Notes: generated from the letters alone by a model not told the origin. A DNA stretch of 64,000 bases from Flavobacterium agricola (GCF_025919725.1 NZ_CP081495.1:1674001-1738000), one strand, 5' to 3'; numbered from the stretch's first letter, positions 19,388 to 29,212 are shown. Numbers and translations are program-made.

Positions 19388-21376
19388 ATGACTTTCAAAG
19401 AAATCATTCAACAAGGAATCCCGACTGTATTACCAGCAGTAAAACCTTATGAATCAGACATAAACCATGCACCAAAACGCAAAGAAATTTTAAATGATGC
19501 TGAAAAAAAATTAGCATTACAAAATGCTTTGCGTTATTTTAAGCCAGAACATCATGCAACCTTATTACCTGAATTTAAAGAAGAATTAGAAAAATACGGC
19601 CGCATTTATATGTATCGTTTTCGTCCCGATTATAAAATGTACGCGCGTGATATAAACGAATATCCAGGAAATTCGTTACAAGCCAAAGCAATCATGATGA
19701 TGATTCAGAATAATCTGGATTATGCCGTAGCACAACATCCGCACGAACTTATAACATATGGAGGTAATGGAGCTGTGTTTAGCAACTGGGCGCAGTATTT
19801 ACTAACCATGCAATATTTGTCTGAAATGACAGACGAGCAAACGTTGGTTATGTATTCTGGCCACCCAATGGGATTATTTCCTTCGCATAAAAACGCACCT
19901 CGCGTTGTTGTTACAAACGGCATGATGATTCCGAACTACTCAAAACCGGACGATTGGGAAAAGTTTAATGCTTTGGGTGTTACGCAATACGGACAAATGA
20001 CCGCAGGTTCTTACATGTACATTGGTCCACAAGGAATTGTTCACGGAACCACGATTACGGTTTTAAATGGATTCAGAAAAATTGGTAAAGAACCGAAAGG
20101 GAATTTATTTGTAACTTCTGGATTAGGTGGAATGAGTGGCGCTCAACCTAAAGCAGGAACAATTGCTGGCTGTATTACGGTTTGTGCCGAAGTAAATCCA
20201 AAAATCACTAAAATTCGTCACGAGCAAGGTTGGATTCATGAAGTGATTTCAGATTTAAATGAATTGGTTGCTCGCGTTAAAAAAGCAAAAGAAAATCAAG
20301 AAATTGTTTCTATCGCCTATTTAGGTAACGTAGTAGATGTTTGGGAAAAATTTGATTCCGAAAACATTCAAATTGATTTAGGATCAGATCAAACTTCATT
20401 ACATAATCCTTGGGCTGGTGGATATTATCCTGCAGGAATTTCGTTTGAAGATGCAAATGAAATGATGGCAAATCAGCCGGAATTGTTTAAAGAAAAAGTG
20501 CAAAAAACCTTGCGTCGTCATGCAGCAGCGATTAATAAACATACCGCAAAAGGAACGTACTTTTTTGATTACGGAAATGCCTTTTTATTAGAAGCTTCTC
20601 GCGCTGGAGCCGATGTTATGAATCCAAACCCTTCTTTAGGACGTGAATTTAAATATCCGTCATACGTACAAGATATTATGGGTCCAATGTGCTTTGATTA
20701 TGGTTTTGGTCCTTTCCGTTGGGTTTGTGCATCAAACAACCCGGAAGATTTAGCTAAAACAGATGCCATTGCTTGTGTAGTTTTAGAAGAGATGATAAAA
20801 ACTTCTCCTGCAGAAATTCAGCAACAAATGAAAGATAATATTCAGTGGATTAAAGGCGCTCAGGAAAATAAATTAGTAGTCGGATCTCAAGCTCGAATAT
20901 TATATGCTGATGCACAAGGTAGAACAAATATTGCTAAAGCTTTTAATGATGCAATTGCAGCTGGTAAAATTGGTCCGGTTGTTTTAGGACGAGATCATCA
21001 TGATGTTTCTGGAACAGATTCACCGTACCGTGAAACATCAAATATTTATGATGGTTCTCGTTTTACAGCAGATATGGCCATTCAAAACGTAATTGGAGAT
21101 AGCTTTAGAGGTGCAACTTGGGTATCTATTCACAACGGCGGTGGCGTTGGTTGGGGAGAAGTTATTAATGGTGGTTTTGGCATGTTACTTGACGGAACTG
21201 CTGAGGCGGAACAACGTTTAAAATCGATGCTTTTTTGGGATGTAAATAACGGAATTTCACGCAGAAGCTGGGCTCGTAATGAAGGTGCTATGTTTGCAAT
21301 TCAGCGTGCCATGGAAGCAGAACCTTTATTAAAAGTTACTATGCCAAATATAGTTGACGATTCTTTATTAGAATAA
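19388..21376 (+). CDS. hutU: Urocanate hydratase
   Basis: 662 residues, the longer form found in Bacteroidota (E. coli-type enzymes are about 555). It hydrates urocanate to 4-imidazolone-5-propionate, the second step of histidine degradation, using bound NAD+ as electrophile. Seen: YGGNGAVFSNWAQY, YSGHPMGLFPS, the NAD-loop VTSGLGGMSGAQPKAG, the GPMCFDYGFGPFRWVCAS segment with the conserved Cys, and VSIHNGGGVGWGEVINGGFG near the C-terminus. hutH and hutI are not adjacent, so the pathway genes are scattered; an arginase-fold protein at 57447 is the only other candidate hut-like gene here. Confidence 0.95.
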   Translation: MTFKEIIQQGIPTVLPAVKPYESDINHAPKRKEILNDAEKKLALQNALRYFKPEHHATLLPEFKEELEKYGRIYMYRFRPDYKMYARDINEYPGNSLQAKAIMMMIQNNLDYAVAQHPHELITYGGNGAVFSNWAQYLLTMQYLSEMTDEQTLVMYSGHPMGLFPSHKNAPRVVVTNGMMIPNYSKPDDWEKFNALGVTQYGQMTAGSYMYIGPQGIVHGTTITVLNGFRKIGKEPKGNLFVTSGLGGMSGAQPKAGTIAGCITVCAEVNPKITKIRHEQGWIHEVISDLNELVARVKKAKENQEIVSIAYLGNVVDVWEKFDSENIQIDLGSDQTSLHNPWAGGYYPAGISFEDANEMMANQPELFKEKVQKTLRRHAAAINKHTAKGTYFFDYGNAFLLEASRAGADVMNPNPSLGREFKYPSYVQDIMGPMCFDYGFGPFRWVCASNNPEDLAKTDAIACVVLEEMIKTSPAEIQQQMKDNIQWIKGAQENKLVVGSQARILYADAQGRTNIAKAFNDAIAAGKIGPVVLGRDHHDVSGTDSPYRETSNIYDGSRFTADMAIQNVIGDSFRGATWVSIHNGGGVGWGEVINGGFGMLLDGTAEAEQRLKSMLFWDVNNGISRRSWARNEGAMFAIQRAMEAEPLLKVTMPNIVDDSLLE

Positions 21377-21454
21377 TATTTTTTTTTAACAGCTAATGCA
21401 TACTAAAAATGTACGATATTTCGTTGAAATGTATAAGAAATAAAAAATAAACTT

Positions 21455-22042
21455 ATGAAACACATTAAATTTTTACCCGCATTAATTCTTTCTTTATTTA
21501 TTGCTTCTTGTAGCAGTATTTCTGTAAGTTCAGATTACGAAAGCAATGTAAATTATTCAGGTTTTAAAACCTATGCTTTTCATGAAGAAGGTGTAAAAAA
21601 CTCGAAAATAAACGACATTGATAAAAGAAGAATTTTAAAAGCAATTGAAACACAATTGGATGCTAAAGGTTTAACTTTATCTAACAATCCGGATTTAATT
21701 GTAAACTTTTTTACTAAAGAAAATACAGATTTAAATGTTTACACATACAACAACAATTACGGTTGGGGTTGGGGTGCACCTGGTTATCCTGGATATTACG
21801 GAGCATGGGGATATATGGGACCATGGGGACCAAGTATTTCTAATACGTCTGTAAGCACAGTACAAGAAGGAACTTTATATATTGATATTGTTGATGCTAA
21901 AAAGAAACAATTAATTTGGCAAGGTGTTGGAAAAGGAACAATTAATCCGACAAGCAATGTTGAAAAAAGAGAACAAAAAATTCAAGAATTTGTTACAGAC
22001 ATCTTAGCACAATATCCTCCAAAACCAGGAGCTAAAAAATAA
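21455..22042 (+). CDS. DUF4136 family lipoprotein
   Basis: 195 residues. Lipoprotein signal with lipobox IASC at about residues 16-19. The mature start ISVSSDYESNVNYSGFKTYAF and the segment LDAKGLTLSNNPDLIVNFF are typical of DUF4136. An aromatic/Gly patch (about residues 100-125: repeated YGWGWG, GYPGYYG, WGPWG-like runs) is inserted in the middle, and LYIDIVDAKKKQLIWQGVGKG follows. Outer-membrane or periplasmic lipoprotein of unknown function. It stands alone between hutU (78 bp upstream) and a bidirectional terminator. Confidence 0.85.
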   Translation: MKHIKFLPALILSLFIASCSSISVSSDYESNVNYSGFKTYAFHEEGVKNSKINDIDKRRILKAIETQLDAKGLTLSNNPDLIVNFFTKENTDLNVYTYNNNYGWGWGAPGYPGYYGAWGYMGPWGPSISNTSVSTVQEGTLYIDIVDAKKKQLIWQGVGKGTINPTSNVEKREQKIQEFVTDILAQYPPKPGAKK

Positions 22043-22046
22043 GCAT

Positions 22047-22079
22047 AAAAAAACCGAGATAAATATCTCGGTTTTTTTA
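22047..22079. terminator. Bidirectional terminator between the DUF4136 and TPM genes
   Basis: Stem AAACCGAGATA / TATCTCGGTTT with flanking A- and T-runs between convergent genes. Confidence 0.8.
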
Positions 22080-22102
22080 TTTCTATAAATAAGCTGTTTG
22101 TT

Positions 22103-22912
22103 TTACCAACTTCCTCCTGCTCCACCGCCAGAGAAACCTCCGCCGCCAAAACCACCAGAAAATCCGCCACCGCCAAATCCGCCGGAAGAACTTCCTCCAC
22201 CAAATCCGCCAGAACTACGTCCTAAACTGCTTAATAAAATTACATCCATTAAATCTAATCCGCCAGAACGATGCCCACGATTGCCTCCGCCACCTTTACC
22301 TCCTTTGCTCATAAAAGCAAATAGTAAAAATAGAACTACAATGGCAAAAAACAAAATTGCCCCAGCAGGAAATTCTTCTTGATTCTTTTCTTTGGCTTTA
22401 TACGTTCCAGAAAAAAGTTCCATTAAAGCAGTTGTACCATCGTACAAACCTTGATAATAATCGCCTTGTTTAAAATTTGGGATAATTACATTTCTAATAA
22501 TTTCACCATTTATTCCGGCTGTTAAAATATGTTCTAAACCATAACCTGGAGAAATCCATATTTTACGTTCATCTACAGCTAATAAAATAAAAACGCCATT
22601 ATCGGTTCCTTTTTGACCTATTCCCCATTTTTGCGCCCATTCAGGAGTTAACATGCCAATATTTTCACCTTTAAGGCTCGGAATTATAGCAATCACAATT
22701 TGGGTTGAAGTTGTATCGGCATAATTTATTAATCTACTTTCTAACGTTTTTTTCTGAGATGCATCTAATAAATTTGCATAATCGTAAACGCTGGTTTGAC
22801 TACTGCTCTTAGGTTGAGTTGGAATATCAAATTGCGCCCAACCAATACTAGAAAGTAAAAAAATAAAAACACCAATAATAAACTTGGATATTTTTACAAT
22901 AATTTGTGTCAT
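22103..22912 (-). CDS. TPM-domain membrane protein with glycine-rich tail (YgcG-like)
   Basis: 269 residues. Signal sequence or first membrane helix at residues 7-26, then a TPM domain (about 40-165: VYDYANLLDASQKKTLE, TQIVIAIIPSL, WGIGQKGTDNGVFILLAVDERKIWIS), one membrane helix at about 183-199 (AGAILFFAIVVLFLLFAFM), and a Gly/Ser/Phe-rich tail ending GGSW. TPM domains are found in envelope proteins linked with LemA, and some act in photosystem or membrane-protein turnover in other phyla. It overlaps the start of the second TPM gene by 1 bp and is the last gene of the M23-MerR-LemA-TPM-TPM operon. Confidence 0.88.
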   Translation of the reverse strand: MTQIIVKISKFIIGVFIFLLSSIGWAQFDIPTQPKSSSQTSVYDYANLLDASQKKTLESRLINYADTTSTQIVIAIIPSLKGENIGMLTPEWAQKWGIGQKGTDNGVFILLAVDERKIWISPGYGLEHILTAGINGEIIRNVIIPNFKQGDYYQGLYDGTTALMELFSGTYKAKEKNQEEFPAGAILFFAIVVLFLLFAFMSKGGKGGGGNRGHRSGGLDLMDVILLSSLGRSSGGFGGGSSSGGFGGGGFSGGFGGGGFSGGGAGGSW

Positions 22913-23352
22913 TAGCTTCTTGATATTTCGTTAGATAATTCATCCACATCAGTAGCTGCGCAATATGGAAAGTGTTCTTTTAGCGCTTCGCCCGCTTTTA
23001 AAATACCGCGAATTAATCCTTCTTTATTCTGGCCTTGTTTAAAATGTGAAATAACCACATCTTTTGTTTCATGCCAAAAATCGGGAGCAACAACTTTATT
23101 AATTCCTTCGTCACCTAAAATAACAAAATGATGATCTACAACACAAACATAGAAAAGTACGCCGTTTCTAGAAGCGGTATTGTGCATCTGTAAAGACAAA
23201 AAAACCTCCTTAGCTCTTTCTAGAGGAGGTTTTTTTGATGAATCTTCAAGATGAACCCTTATTTCACCCGATGTACTTGTTTCTGCTTGTTGTATAGCTT
23301 CAACAATGGCACGTTCGTCGGCTACTGATAAAAATTGTTCACTTGCTGACAT
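22912..23352 (-). CDS. Small TPM-domain protein
   Basis: 146 residues, no signal peptide. A single TPM domain: SVADERAIVEAIQQAETSTSGEIRVHLED, then NGVLFYVCVVDHHFVILGDEGINK and SHFKQGQNKEGLIRGILKAGEALKEHF. It lies 11 bp after lemA and its stop touches the start of the larger TPM gene. Conserved LemA-TPM-TPM triplets like this are common in Bacteroidota, suggesting a joint envelope function that is not defined. Confidence 0.87.
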   Translation of the reverse strand: MSASEQFLSVADERAIVEAIQQAETSTSGEIRVHLEDSSKKPPLERAKEVFLSLQMHNTASRNGVLFYVCVVDHHFVILGDEGINKVVAPDFWHETKDVVISHFKQGQNKEGLIRGILKAGEALKEHFPYCAATDVDELSNEISRS

Positions 23353-23363
23353 AGTTTATTTTT

Positions 23364-23957
23364 TTAATTAAAATCAAATTGAACTTCTGGTGCTTTTTCT
23401 GCTCCAGCTTCAGATTTAAAGAATGCGCGTTCTGCATAACCAGTTAAGAAAAACTTATTAGGCACGCTTAATACATATTTGTTGTATTCACGAACCGCAT
23501 CGTTATAACGCGTACGAGCAGTTAAAATTTGATTTTCTGTGCTTGCTAATTCGTCTTGTAATTTTAAAAAGTTCTGATTTGTTTTTAAATCAGGATATCT
23601 TTCTACCGTTACCAATAAACGTGATAAAGCACTAGAAACACCAGATTGTGCTTGTTGAAATTGTTCTAATTCTGCCGGTGTAATGTTAGACGGATCAATT
23701 TGCACTGAAGTTGCTTTTGCTCTTGCATTTACAACCGCTTCTAAAGTAGATTTTTCGAAATCTGCTGCACCTTTAACGGTATTTACTAAATTTCCGATTA
23801 AATCATTTCTTCTTTGATATGCGCCTTCTACGTCTGCCCATGTTTTATCTGCATTTTGCTTTACGTTTAATGCGCCGTTTTGATAAATCATAGATAGGAT
23901 AAAATATCCACCAATAAGTACTACAAGTACAAGGATAATAGGAAGTGCTTTCTTCAT
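23364..23957 (-). CDS. LemA family membrane protein
   Basis: 197 residues. An N-terminal membrane helix (residues 4-24, LPIILVLVVLIGGYFILSMIY) is followed by the LemA helical bundle: NADKTWADVEGAYQRRNDLI, LVNTVKGAADFEKSTLEAVV, and RYPDLKTNQNFLKLQDELASTEN. LemA proteins are anchored with the bundle outside the cytoplasm; their molecular role is unknown. In an operon with two TPM genes downstream and merR/M23 upstream. Confidence 0.93.
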   Translation of the reverse strand: MKKALPIILVLVVLIGGYFILSMIYQNGALNVKQNADKTWADVEGAYQRRNDLIGNLVNTVKGAADFEKSTLEAVVNARAKATSVQIDPSNITPAELEQFQQAQSGVSSALSRLLVTVERYPDLKTNQNFLKLQDELASTENQILTARTRYNDAVREYNKYVLSVPNKFFLTGYAERAFFKSEAGAEKAPEVQFDFN

Positions 23958-24007
23958 CTTTAAATTTTAATTTAGTTATTGTATAAGTCGATAAAAATTG
24001 GATTTTG

Positions 24008-24337
24008 TTACAAACTTTCTTTAAGTAATAACAAATCGGCTTTAATTTGTTTTAATTTGGTTAGTAAAGTTATTTTATCTGTTGGTTCATTTAGCTTGGC
24101 TTTTAAGTGCATTTTGGCTCCGTCTAAGGTAAATCCACGTTCTTTCACTAAATGATAAATCATGGTTAGGTTTTTTACATCTTCTTGTGTGAACATGCGA
24201 TTGCCTTTCGCATTTTTTTTAGGCTGAATAATATCAAATTCTTTTTCCCAAAAACGCAACAACGAAGCATTTACTCCAAAATGTTTAGCCAATTCGCCAA
24301 TAGAAAAATATCGTTTATTTGGTAATTTTTTTAGCAT
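24008..24337 (-). CDS. MerR family transcriptional regulator
   Basis: 109 residues. A winged-helix MerR DNA-binding domain covers residues 8-80: YFSIGELAKHFGVNASLLRFWEKEF, NRMFTQEDVKNLTMIYHLVKERGFTLDGAKMHL. After it only a short coiled dimerisation helix (about 85-109) remains, with no effector domain and no Cys-based metal site. Its start overlaps the stop of the M23 gene by 1 bp, so the two are translationally coupled. Small MerR proteins next to M23 peptidases are a common Flavobacteriia arrangement; targets unknown. Confidence 0.9.
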   Translation of the reverse strand: MLKKLPNKRYFSIGELAKHFGVNASLLRFWEKEFDIIQPKKNAKGNRMFTQEDVKNLTMIYHLVKERGFTLDGAKMHLKAKLNEPTDKITLLTKLKQIKADLLLLKESL

Positions 24338-25297
24338 TAATCTAAAGACTGATTTTCTTGTTCGGCTTGCTCACGTAATAATTTATATTCAATAGGCAGC
24401 ATAGAACTGTAATAAAAATTAATTGGGTTAACGGCTTGTCCATTTTTATAAACCTCGTAATGTAAATGCGGCGCTTCACTCCTACCGGTACTACCTACAT
24501 AACCAATTACATCACCGCGTTTTACTTTTTGACCAACTTTTACGTTGTATTTACTTAAATGGGCATATAAGGTTTGGTAACCAAATCCATGATCAATCAT
24601 AATATGATTTCCGTAACCGCTTAACGAATTATCTGCGCGTTTAACCGTTCCGTTTGCAGTTGCAAAAATAGGCGTTCCGGTTGGGGCTGTAAAATCCATA
24701 CCTTTATGGAACTTTCTGATTTTTGTAAACGGGTCATTTCGGTAACCAAAACCAGAAGCCATGCGTTTTAAATCTTCGTTTCGAACGGGCTGAATTGCCG
24801 GAATTGCCAACAAAAGTTCTTCCTTATTTTTTAGCAATTCAATTACCTCATCTAAATGTTCAGATTGTAAAGCGATTTCTTTAGCCATGTTTTCTACACG
24901 GTTTTCGGTAAACTTTACAATATTTTCGCTTGATGCTAAAGATAAAGATTTCATGCGATCATGAATACTCGTATCTTCTTCAAAATTATCATTAAAATAT
25001 TTTCGGTATAAGTTACGCTCGCGTTCATCCAATTGCAGCAAAACTTCTTGTAATTGCGACACGCGCTTATTTAACAAGTTGTAATTTATATTTAGTTCTG
25101 CCAATTCTCTCGATTTTTGTTTTTCTTTAGGAGATTCGAAAAAAGGAACCATCATATAGGTAGCAAAACAAAAATATCCAAAAAAGGCGAGAAGCTATTA
25201 AAAACAACAAAACCGAAAGTATTTTATTGGTTTTTTTAGGCTCTATCCTTTTATACGCTAACTTTTCGGGATCGTAATAATATTTTACCTTCGCCAT
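24337..25297 (-). CDS. M23 family metallopeptidase with an apparent N-terminal frameshift
   Basis: The uninterrupted downstream frame begins at an ATG at 25155 (272 residues) and carries an envelope coiled coil (about 10-110) and an M23 LytM-type domain: FHKGMDFTAPTG with His and Asp zinc ligands, NHIMIDHGFGYQTLYAHLS, and APHLHYEVYKNG with HxH. Upstream, an ATG at 25297 opens another frame, MAKVKYYYDPEKLAYKRIEP, then a hydrophobic run that continues across the frame change at about 25186-25190 into AFFGYFCFATYMMVPFF. Cytoplasmic tail plus one membrane helix is the normal start of this family, so the true gene probably spans 24337-25297 with one extra base. It cleaves peptidoglycan cross-links or regulates such enzymes. 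First gene of the merR-lemA-TPM operon. Confidence 0.8.
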
Positions 25298-25539
25298 ATG
25301 CTAAAAATATACTATTTTTGCACCTTAAAAATGCAGTTAAATTTTGCATTTAAAAATGCGTTGTCAACAAAGATAATTATTTTTTAAATATTTACTTTTT
25401 AATAAAGGTTTAGTTTTACCTTTTTTAATGGATTTGTTTTAAGAATACACAATTAAAAACAAATATTTTAGTAGCTTTATCTTAAATAGCGTATAAAAAT
25501 TAGTGCAAACAGTTATTAAATAATTCGATAATTCGACCT

Positions 25540-28176
25540 ATGAAATCACAGGACATTAGAAAACAATTTCTACAATTTTTTGAAAGCAAAGGGCATTTAA
25601 TTGTTCCTTCGGCTCCTATCGTTTTAAAAGACGATCCAACTTTAATGTTCAATAACTCGGGAATGGCCCAGTTTAAAGAATATTTTTTAGGAAACGCCAC
25701 GCCAAAAAGTAACAGAATTGCCGATACGCAAAAATGTCTTCGTGTTTCTGGTAAGCATAATGATTTAGAAGATGTAGGTTTTGATACCTACCACCATACC
25801 ATGTTCGAAATGTTAGGAAACTGGAGTTTTGGTGATTATTTTAAAAAAGAAGCAATTACTTGGGCTTGGGAATTTTTAACCGAAGTTTTAAAGTTAGATA
25901 AAGATCGTTTGTACGTTTCGGTTTTTGAAGGAAACCCAGACGAAAATGTTCCTTTTGATCAAGAAGCTTGGGATATTTGGAAACAATTTGTAGCCGAAGA
26001 CCGCATTATTTTAGGAAACAAAAAGGATAACTTTTGGGAAATGGGCGACCAAGGACCATGCGGGCCTTGTTCTGAAATTCATATCGATTTACGTACCGAT
26101 GCAGAAAGAGCTGCTGTTGCAGGCCGATCTTTAGTTAACGAAGATCATCCACAAGTTGTTGAGATTTGGAATAACGTATTTATGGAATTTAACCGTAAAG
26201 CAGACGGATCTTTAGAAAAACTTCCTGCGCAGCACGTAGATACCGGAATGGGGTTTGAACGTTTATGTATGGCAATGCAAAACGTAACATCAAACTACGA
26301 TACAGACGTATTTACACCGCTTATTGCAAAAGTTGAAGCCATTACAGGTTTAAAATATACCGACAATACTGTTAAAAATATTTCGGAAGAACAAAACAAA
26401 ATTAACATTGCTATTCGTGTAATTGTAGATCACGTTCGTGCGGTTGCTTTTGCTATTGCAGACGGACAATTACCATCTAACAACGGAGCAGGTTACGTTA
26501 TTCGTCGTATTTTACGTCGTGCCATTCGTTACGGATTTACTTTTTTAGGAACAAAAGAACCATTTATTTATCAATTGGTTGATGTTTTAGCTGCTCAAAT
26601 GGGTGAGTTTTTCCCAGAAATTGTTGCTCAAAAAGATTTAGTAAAAAATGTAATTAAAGAAGAAGAAGCTTCTTTTTTACGTACGTTAGATCAAGGTTTA
26701 CATTTATTAGATACTGTTATTGTTGGTACTGAAGGTAAATTTGTTGACGGAGCTAAGGCGTTTGAATTATACGATACGTTTGGTTTCCCGATTGATTTAA
26801 CTGCACTTATTTTACGTGAAAAAGGTTATGAGTTAGATGAAGCTGGTTTTGAAGCAGCAATGAAAGCACAAAAAGATCGTTCTCGTGCAGCTTCTGAAGT
26901 TTCTAAAGACGACTGGAATGTTTTAATTGAAGGAAATGTTGAAACTTTTGAAGGTTACGATAAAGTTGAAAACGAGGTAAAAATTACGCGTATTCGTAAA
27001 GTAGAATCTAAAAAAGACGGAACTTTATACCAAATTGTTTTAAACCATACGCCGTTTTACGCAGAAGGTGGAGGGCAAGTTGGGGATAAAGGTGTTTTAA
27101 TTTCGGCAAACGAAACCATCGAAATCATCGATACCAAAAAAGAAAACAACCTCATTATTCATTTCACCAAACAATTGCCTGAAAATTTAGAAGCCAACTT
27201 TGTTGCTAAAGTAAATACAAATTTACGTAGTGCATCTTCTAAAAATCACTCAGCAACGCACTTATTGCACCAAGCTTTACGTGCCGTTTTAGGTACGCAT
27301 GTAGAACAAAAAGGATCGTTAGTTGCACCGAATTATTTACGTTTTGACTTTTCGCATTTTTCTAAAGTAACTGACGAAGAATTAAAAAAAATCGAAACAT
27401 TTGTAAACGCACGTATTGCAGAACAATTACCATTAATTGAACGCAGAGCAATTCCGTTTAACCAAGCGGTTGAAGAAGGAGCAATGGCTTTATTTGGCGA
27501 AAAATATGGCGATTTAGTTCGTGCTATAAAATTTGGCGATTCAATGGAATTATGTGGAGGAATTCACGTAGCAAATACAGCCGAAATTTGGTCGTTCAAA
27601 ATTATTTCAGAAGGAGCGGTTGCAGCCGGTATTCGTCGTATTGAAGCGATTACAGGCGATGCTGTACGCGATTTTTATGTAGCACAAGAAAATACGATAA
27701 AAGATATTAAAGAAACGCTTAAAAATCCTCAAGATGTTTTAAAAGCGGTACATTCTTTACAAGATGATAATGCGAAACTGAAAAAACAAGTTGAGCAATT
27801 ATTAAAAGAAAAAGCAAAAAATTTAAAAGGCGATTTATTAGCCGAAGTTCAAGAAATTAACGGCGTTCAGTTTTTGGCAAAACAAATAGATTTAGATGCT
27901 AACGGAGCTAAAGATTTGGTTTACGAAATTGGAGGAACAGGAAATAACTTCTTTATTGTTTTAGGAACGGTAACCGAAGGAAAGCCGATGTTAACCGCTT
28001 ATGTTTCTAAAGAAATTGTTGAAAGTAAAAACTTAAATGCAGGGCAAGTAGTTCGTGAATTAGGAAAGCACATTCAAGGCGGCGGAGGCGGTCAAGCATT
28101 TTTTGCTACTGCAGGAGGTAAAAATCCGGATGGAATGGCAGATGCAATTACAAACGCTATACAATTCATAAAATAA
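25540..28176 (+). CDS. alaS: Alanyl-tRNA synthetase
   Basis: 878 residues, full length. It charges tRNA-Ala and edits mischarged Ser/Gly. Seen: start SQDIRKQFLQFFESKGH, class II core with HHTMFEMLGNWSFGDYFK and EMGDQGPCGPCSEIH, the editing domain motif NHSATHLLH (HxxxH at about residues 568-572) with the later CGGIH, and the C-Ala oligomerisation domain with GGGGGQAFFATAGG. The start at 25540 gives the conserved N-terminus directly. Monocistronic, divergent from the M23 operon, with a terminator 20 bp after the stop. Confidence 0.97.
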   Translation: MKSQDIRKQFLQFFESKGHLIVPSAPIVLKDDPTLMFNNSGMAQFKEYFLGNATPKSNRIADTQKCLRVSGKHNDLEDVGFDTYHHTMFEMLGNWSFGDYFKKEAITWAWEFLTEVLKLDKDRLYVSVFEGNPDENVPFDQEAWDIWKQFVAEDRIILGNKKDNFWEMGDQGPCGPCSEIHIDLRTDAERAAVAGRSLVNEDHPQVVEIWNNVFMEFNRKADGSLEKLPAQHVDTGMGFERLCMAMQNVTSNYDTDVFTPLIAKVEAITGLKYTDNTVKNISEEQNKINIAIRVIVDHVRAVAFAIADGQLPSNNGAGYVIRRILRRAIRYGFTFLGTKEPFIYQLVDVLAAQMGEFFPEIVAQKDLVKNVIKEEEASFLRTLDQGLHLLDTVIVGTEGKFVDGAKAFELYDTFGFPIDLTALILREKGYELDEAGFEAAMKAQKDRSRAASEVSKDDWNVLIEGNVETFEGYDKVENEVKITRIRKVESKKDGTLYQIVLNHTPFYAEGGGQVGDKGVLISANETIEIIDTKKENNLIIHFTKQLPENLEANFVAKVNTNLRSASSKNHSATHLLHQALRAVLGTHVEQKGSLVAPNYLRFDFSHFSKVTDEELKKIETFVNARIAEQLPLIERRAIPFNQAVEEGAMALFGEKYGDLVRAIKFGDSMELCGGIHVANTAEIWSFKIISEGAVAAGIRRIEAITGDAVRDFYVAQENTIKDIKETLKNPQDVLKAVHSLQDDNAKLKKQVEQLLKEKAKNLKGDLLAEVQEINGVQFLAKQIDLDANGAKDLVYEIGGTGNNFFIVLGTVTEGKPMLTAYVSKEIVESKNLNAGQVVRELGKHIQGGGGGQAFFATAGGKNPDGMADAITNAIQFIK

Positions 28177-28196
28177 CAAAGAATTCAAGTAATAAT

Positions 28197-28228
28197 AAAA
28201 CCCCAATCATTTAAAGATTGGGGTTTTT
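28197..28228 (+). terminator. Rho-independent terminator of alaS
   Basis: Stem AACCCCAATC / GATTGGGGTT-type with a 7-nt loop and a T-run, after the alaS stop. Confidence 0.85.
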
Positions 28229-28378
28229 GTTTGCATTACCAACGATTAGCATATTAACAAAAAGTAACTTAAAAAACGCAACATCGTTAAACATATAATA
28301 AAACTTACTTAACAAAATAATAAACACGTTACGATTAAAATGATTTAATCGTAATTTAGATATATAAATTCACTGATT

Positions 28379-29176
28379 ATGAAACATTTAGCAACAATGC
28401 TATTTTCATTGATTTGGATATCAGGAATAGCACAGGTAGATGAAGGATTTATGAGATATTATTTTGATTTAACCATTACCAAAACGACAGATTCTACTCA
28501 GGTTAGAAAAATTACTACCGTTTTAGATGTGTTTAAAGACCGAAGTTTTTTTGCAGAAAAGAATTTTATTTTATACCAAAACGGATTACATGAAGCAAAC
28601 AATTCTATTGGAACTAAAGAATATGTTAACCTACTTAAACAAGCTGCAGCAAATTACGACAGACCAGCCTATTTATTAGTAAAATCAAATGCAAATGAAA
28701 ATAAAGTATTCGAAAAATTTAAAAACAAAAAATTTTATGTAATTCACGATAAAAAAAACTTAATCTGGGATGTTGAAGACAGCATTTATGTTTGGAATAA
28801 TTATAAAGTTAAAAAAGCGACTACACAAACAGACGGTAGAAATTGGACCGCACTTTTTATTTATGATATTAGTGTACATTCTGGCCCTTATAAATTTAAC
28901 AACTTACCAGGTTTTGTTGTAAAAGCATGGGATGAAGGCGAATATTTTGTTTTTGAATATAAAGACAGAAAAAATGTAGCTGACTTAAATGTTTACCTGG
29001 TTAAACCAGAAACGTATGATGAAATCAGTTTTCATGAAAGAAAATTAATTAAAGAAGTTTATTATCCTGACTTAGCTTCAACCAAAAATGACAAATCTAG
29101 AGCTAGTAAAATTGCCATTGATGACATACAAAATCCAATTGATATAAGTTTTATAGAACAATTGGCTTATAAATAA
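28379..29176 (+). CDS. GLPGLI family exported protein (copy 1)
   Basis: 265 residues. Signal peptide MKHLATMLFSLIWISGIAQ. The defining region is SGPYKFNNLPGFVVKAWDEG (about 165-184), the local form of the GP..F.GLPGLI signature; KNLIWDVEDS and GRNWTALFIYDI precede it as in the other two copies. Predicted periplasmic or surface beta-rich protein; the family has no known activity and often accompanies outer-membrane barrels with a CarboxypepD_reg-like domain. The C-terminus NPIDISFIEQLAYK is shared with copy 3. It ends at its own terminator. Confidence 0.85.
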   Translation: MKHLATMLFSLIWISGIAQVDEGFMRYYFDLTITKTTDSTQVRKITTVLDVFKDRSFFAEKNFILYQNGLHEANNSIGTKEYVNLLKQAAANYDRPAYLLVKSNANENKVFEKFKNKKFYVIHDKKNLIWDVEDSIYVWNNYKVKKATTQTDGRNWTALFIYDISVHSGPYKFNNLPGFVVKAWDEGEYFVFEYKDRKNVADLNVYLVKPETYDEISFHERKLIKEVYYPDLASTKNDKSRASKIAIDDIQNPIDISFIEQLAYK

Positions 29177-29180
29177 AAAA

Positions 29181-29212
29181 AGAAAGCGCTTGATTATCAA
29201 GCGCTTTCTTTT
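29181..29212 (+). terminator. Terminator of GLPGLI copy 1
   Basis: Stem AGAAAGCGCTTGA / TCAAGCGCTTTCT followed by a T-run, 5 bp after the stop. Confidence 0.85.

Noticed and set aside
22098..22382. Plus-strand Pro-rich reading frame
   Set aside because: Antisense to the Gly-rich tail of the TPM protein; Pro and Gly codons are complementary, so this is a shadow frame.
28276..28282. ACGCAAC upstream of GLPGLI copy 1 (and a similar string at 33554 before copy 3)
   Set aside because: Deviates from the heptamer, no 23-bp partner and no -7 box at 27 bp; too weak to call an operator.
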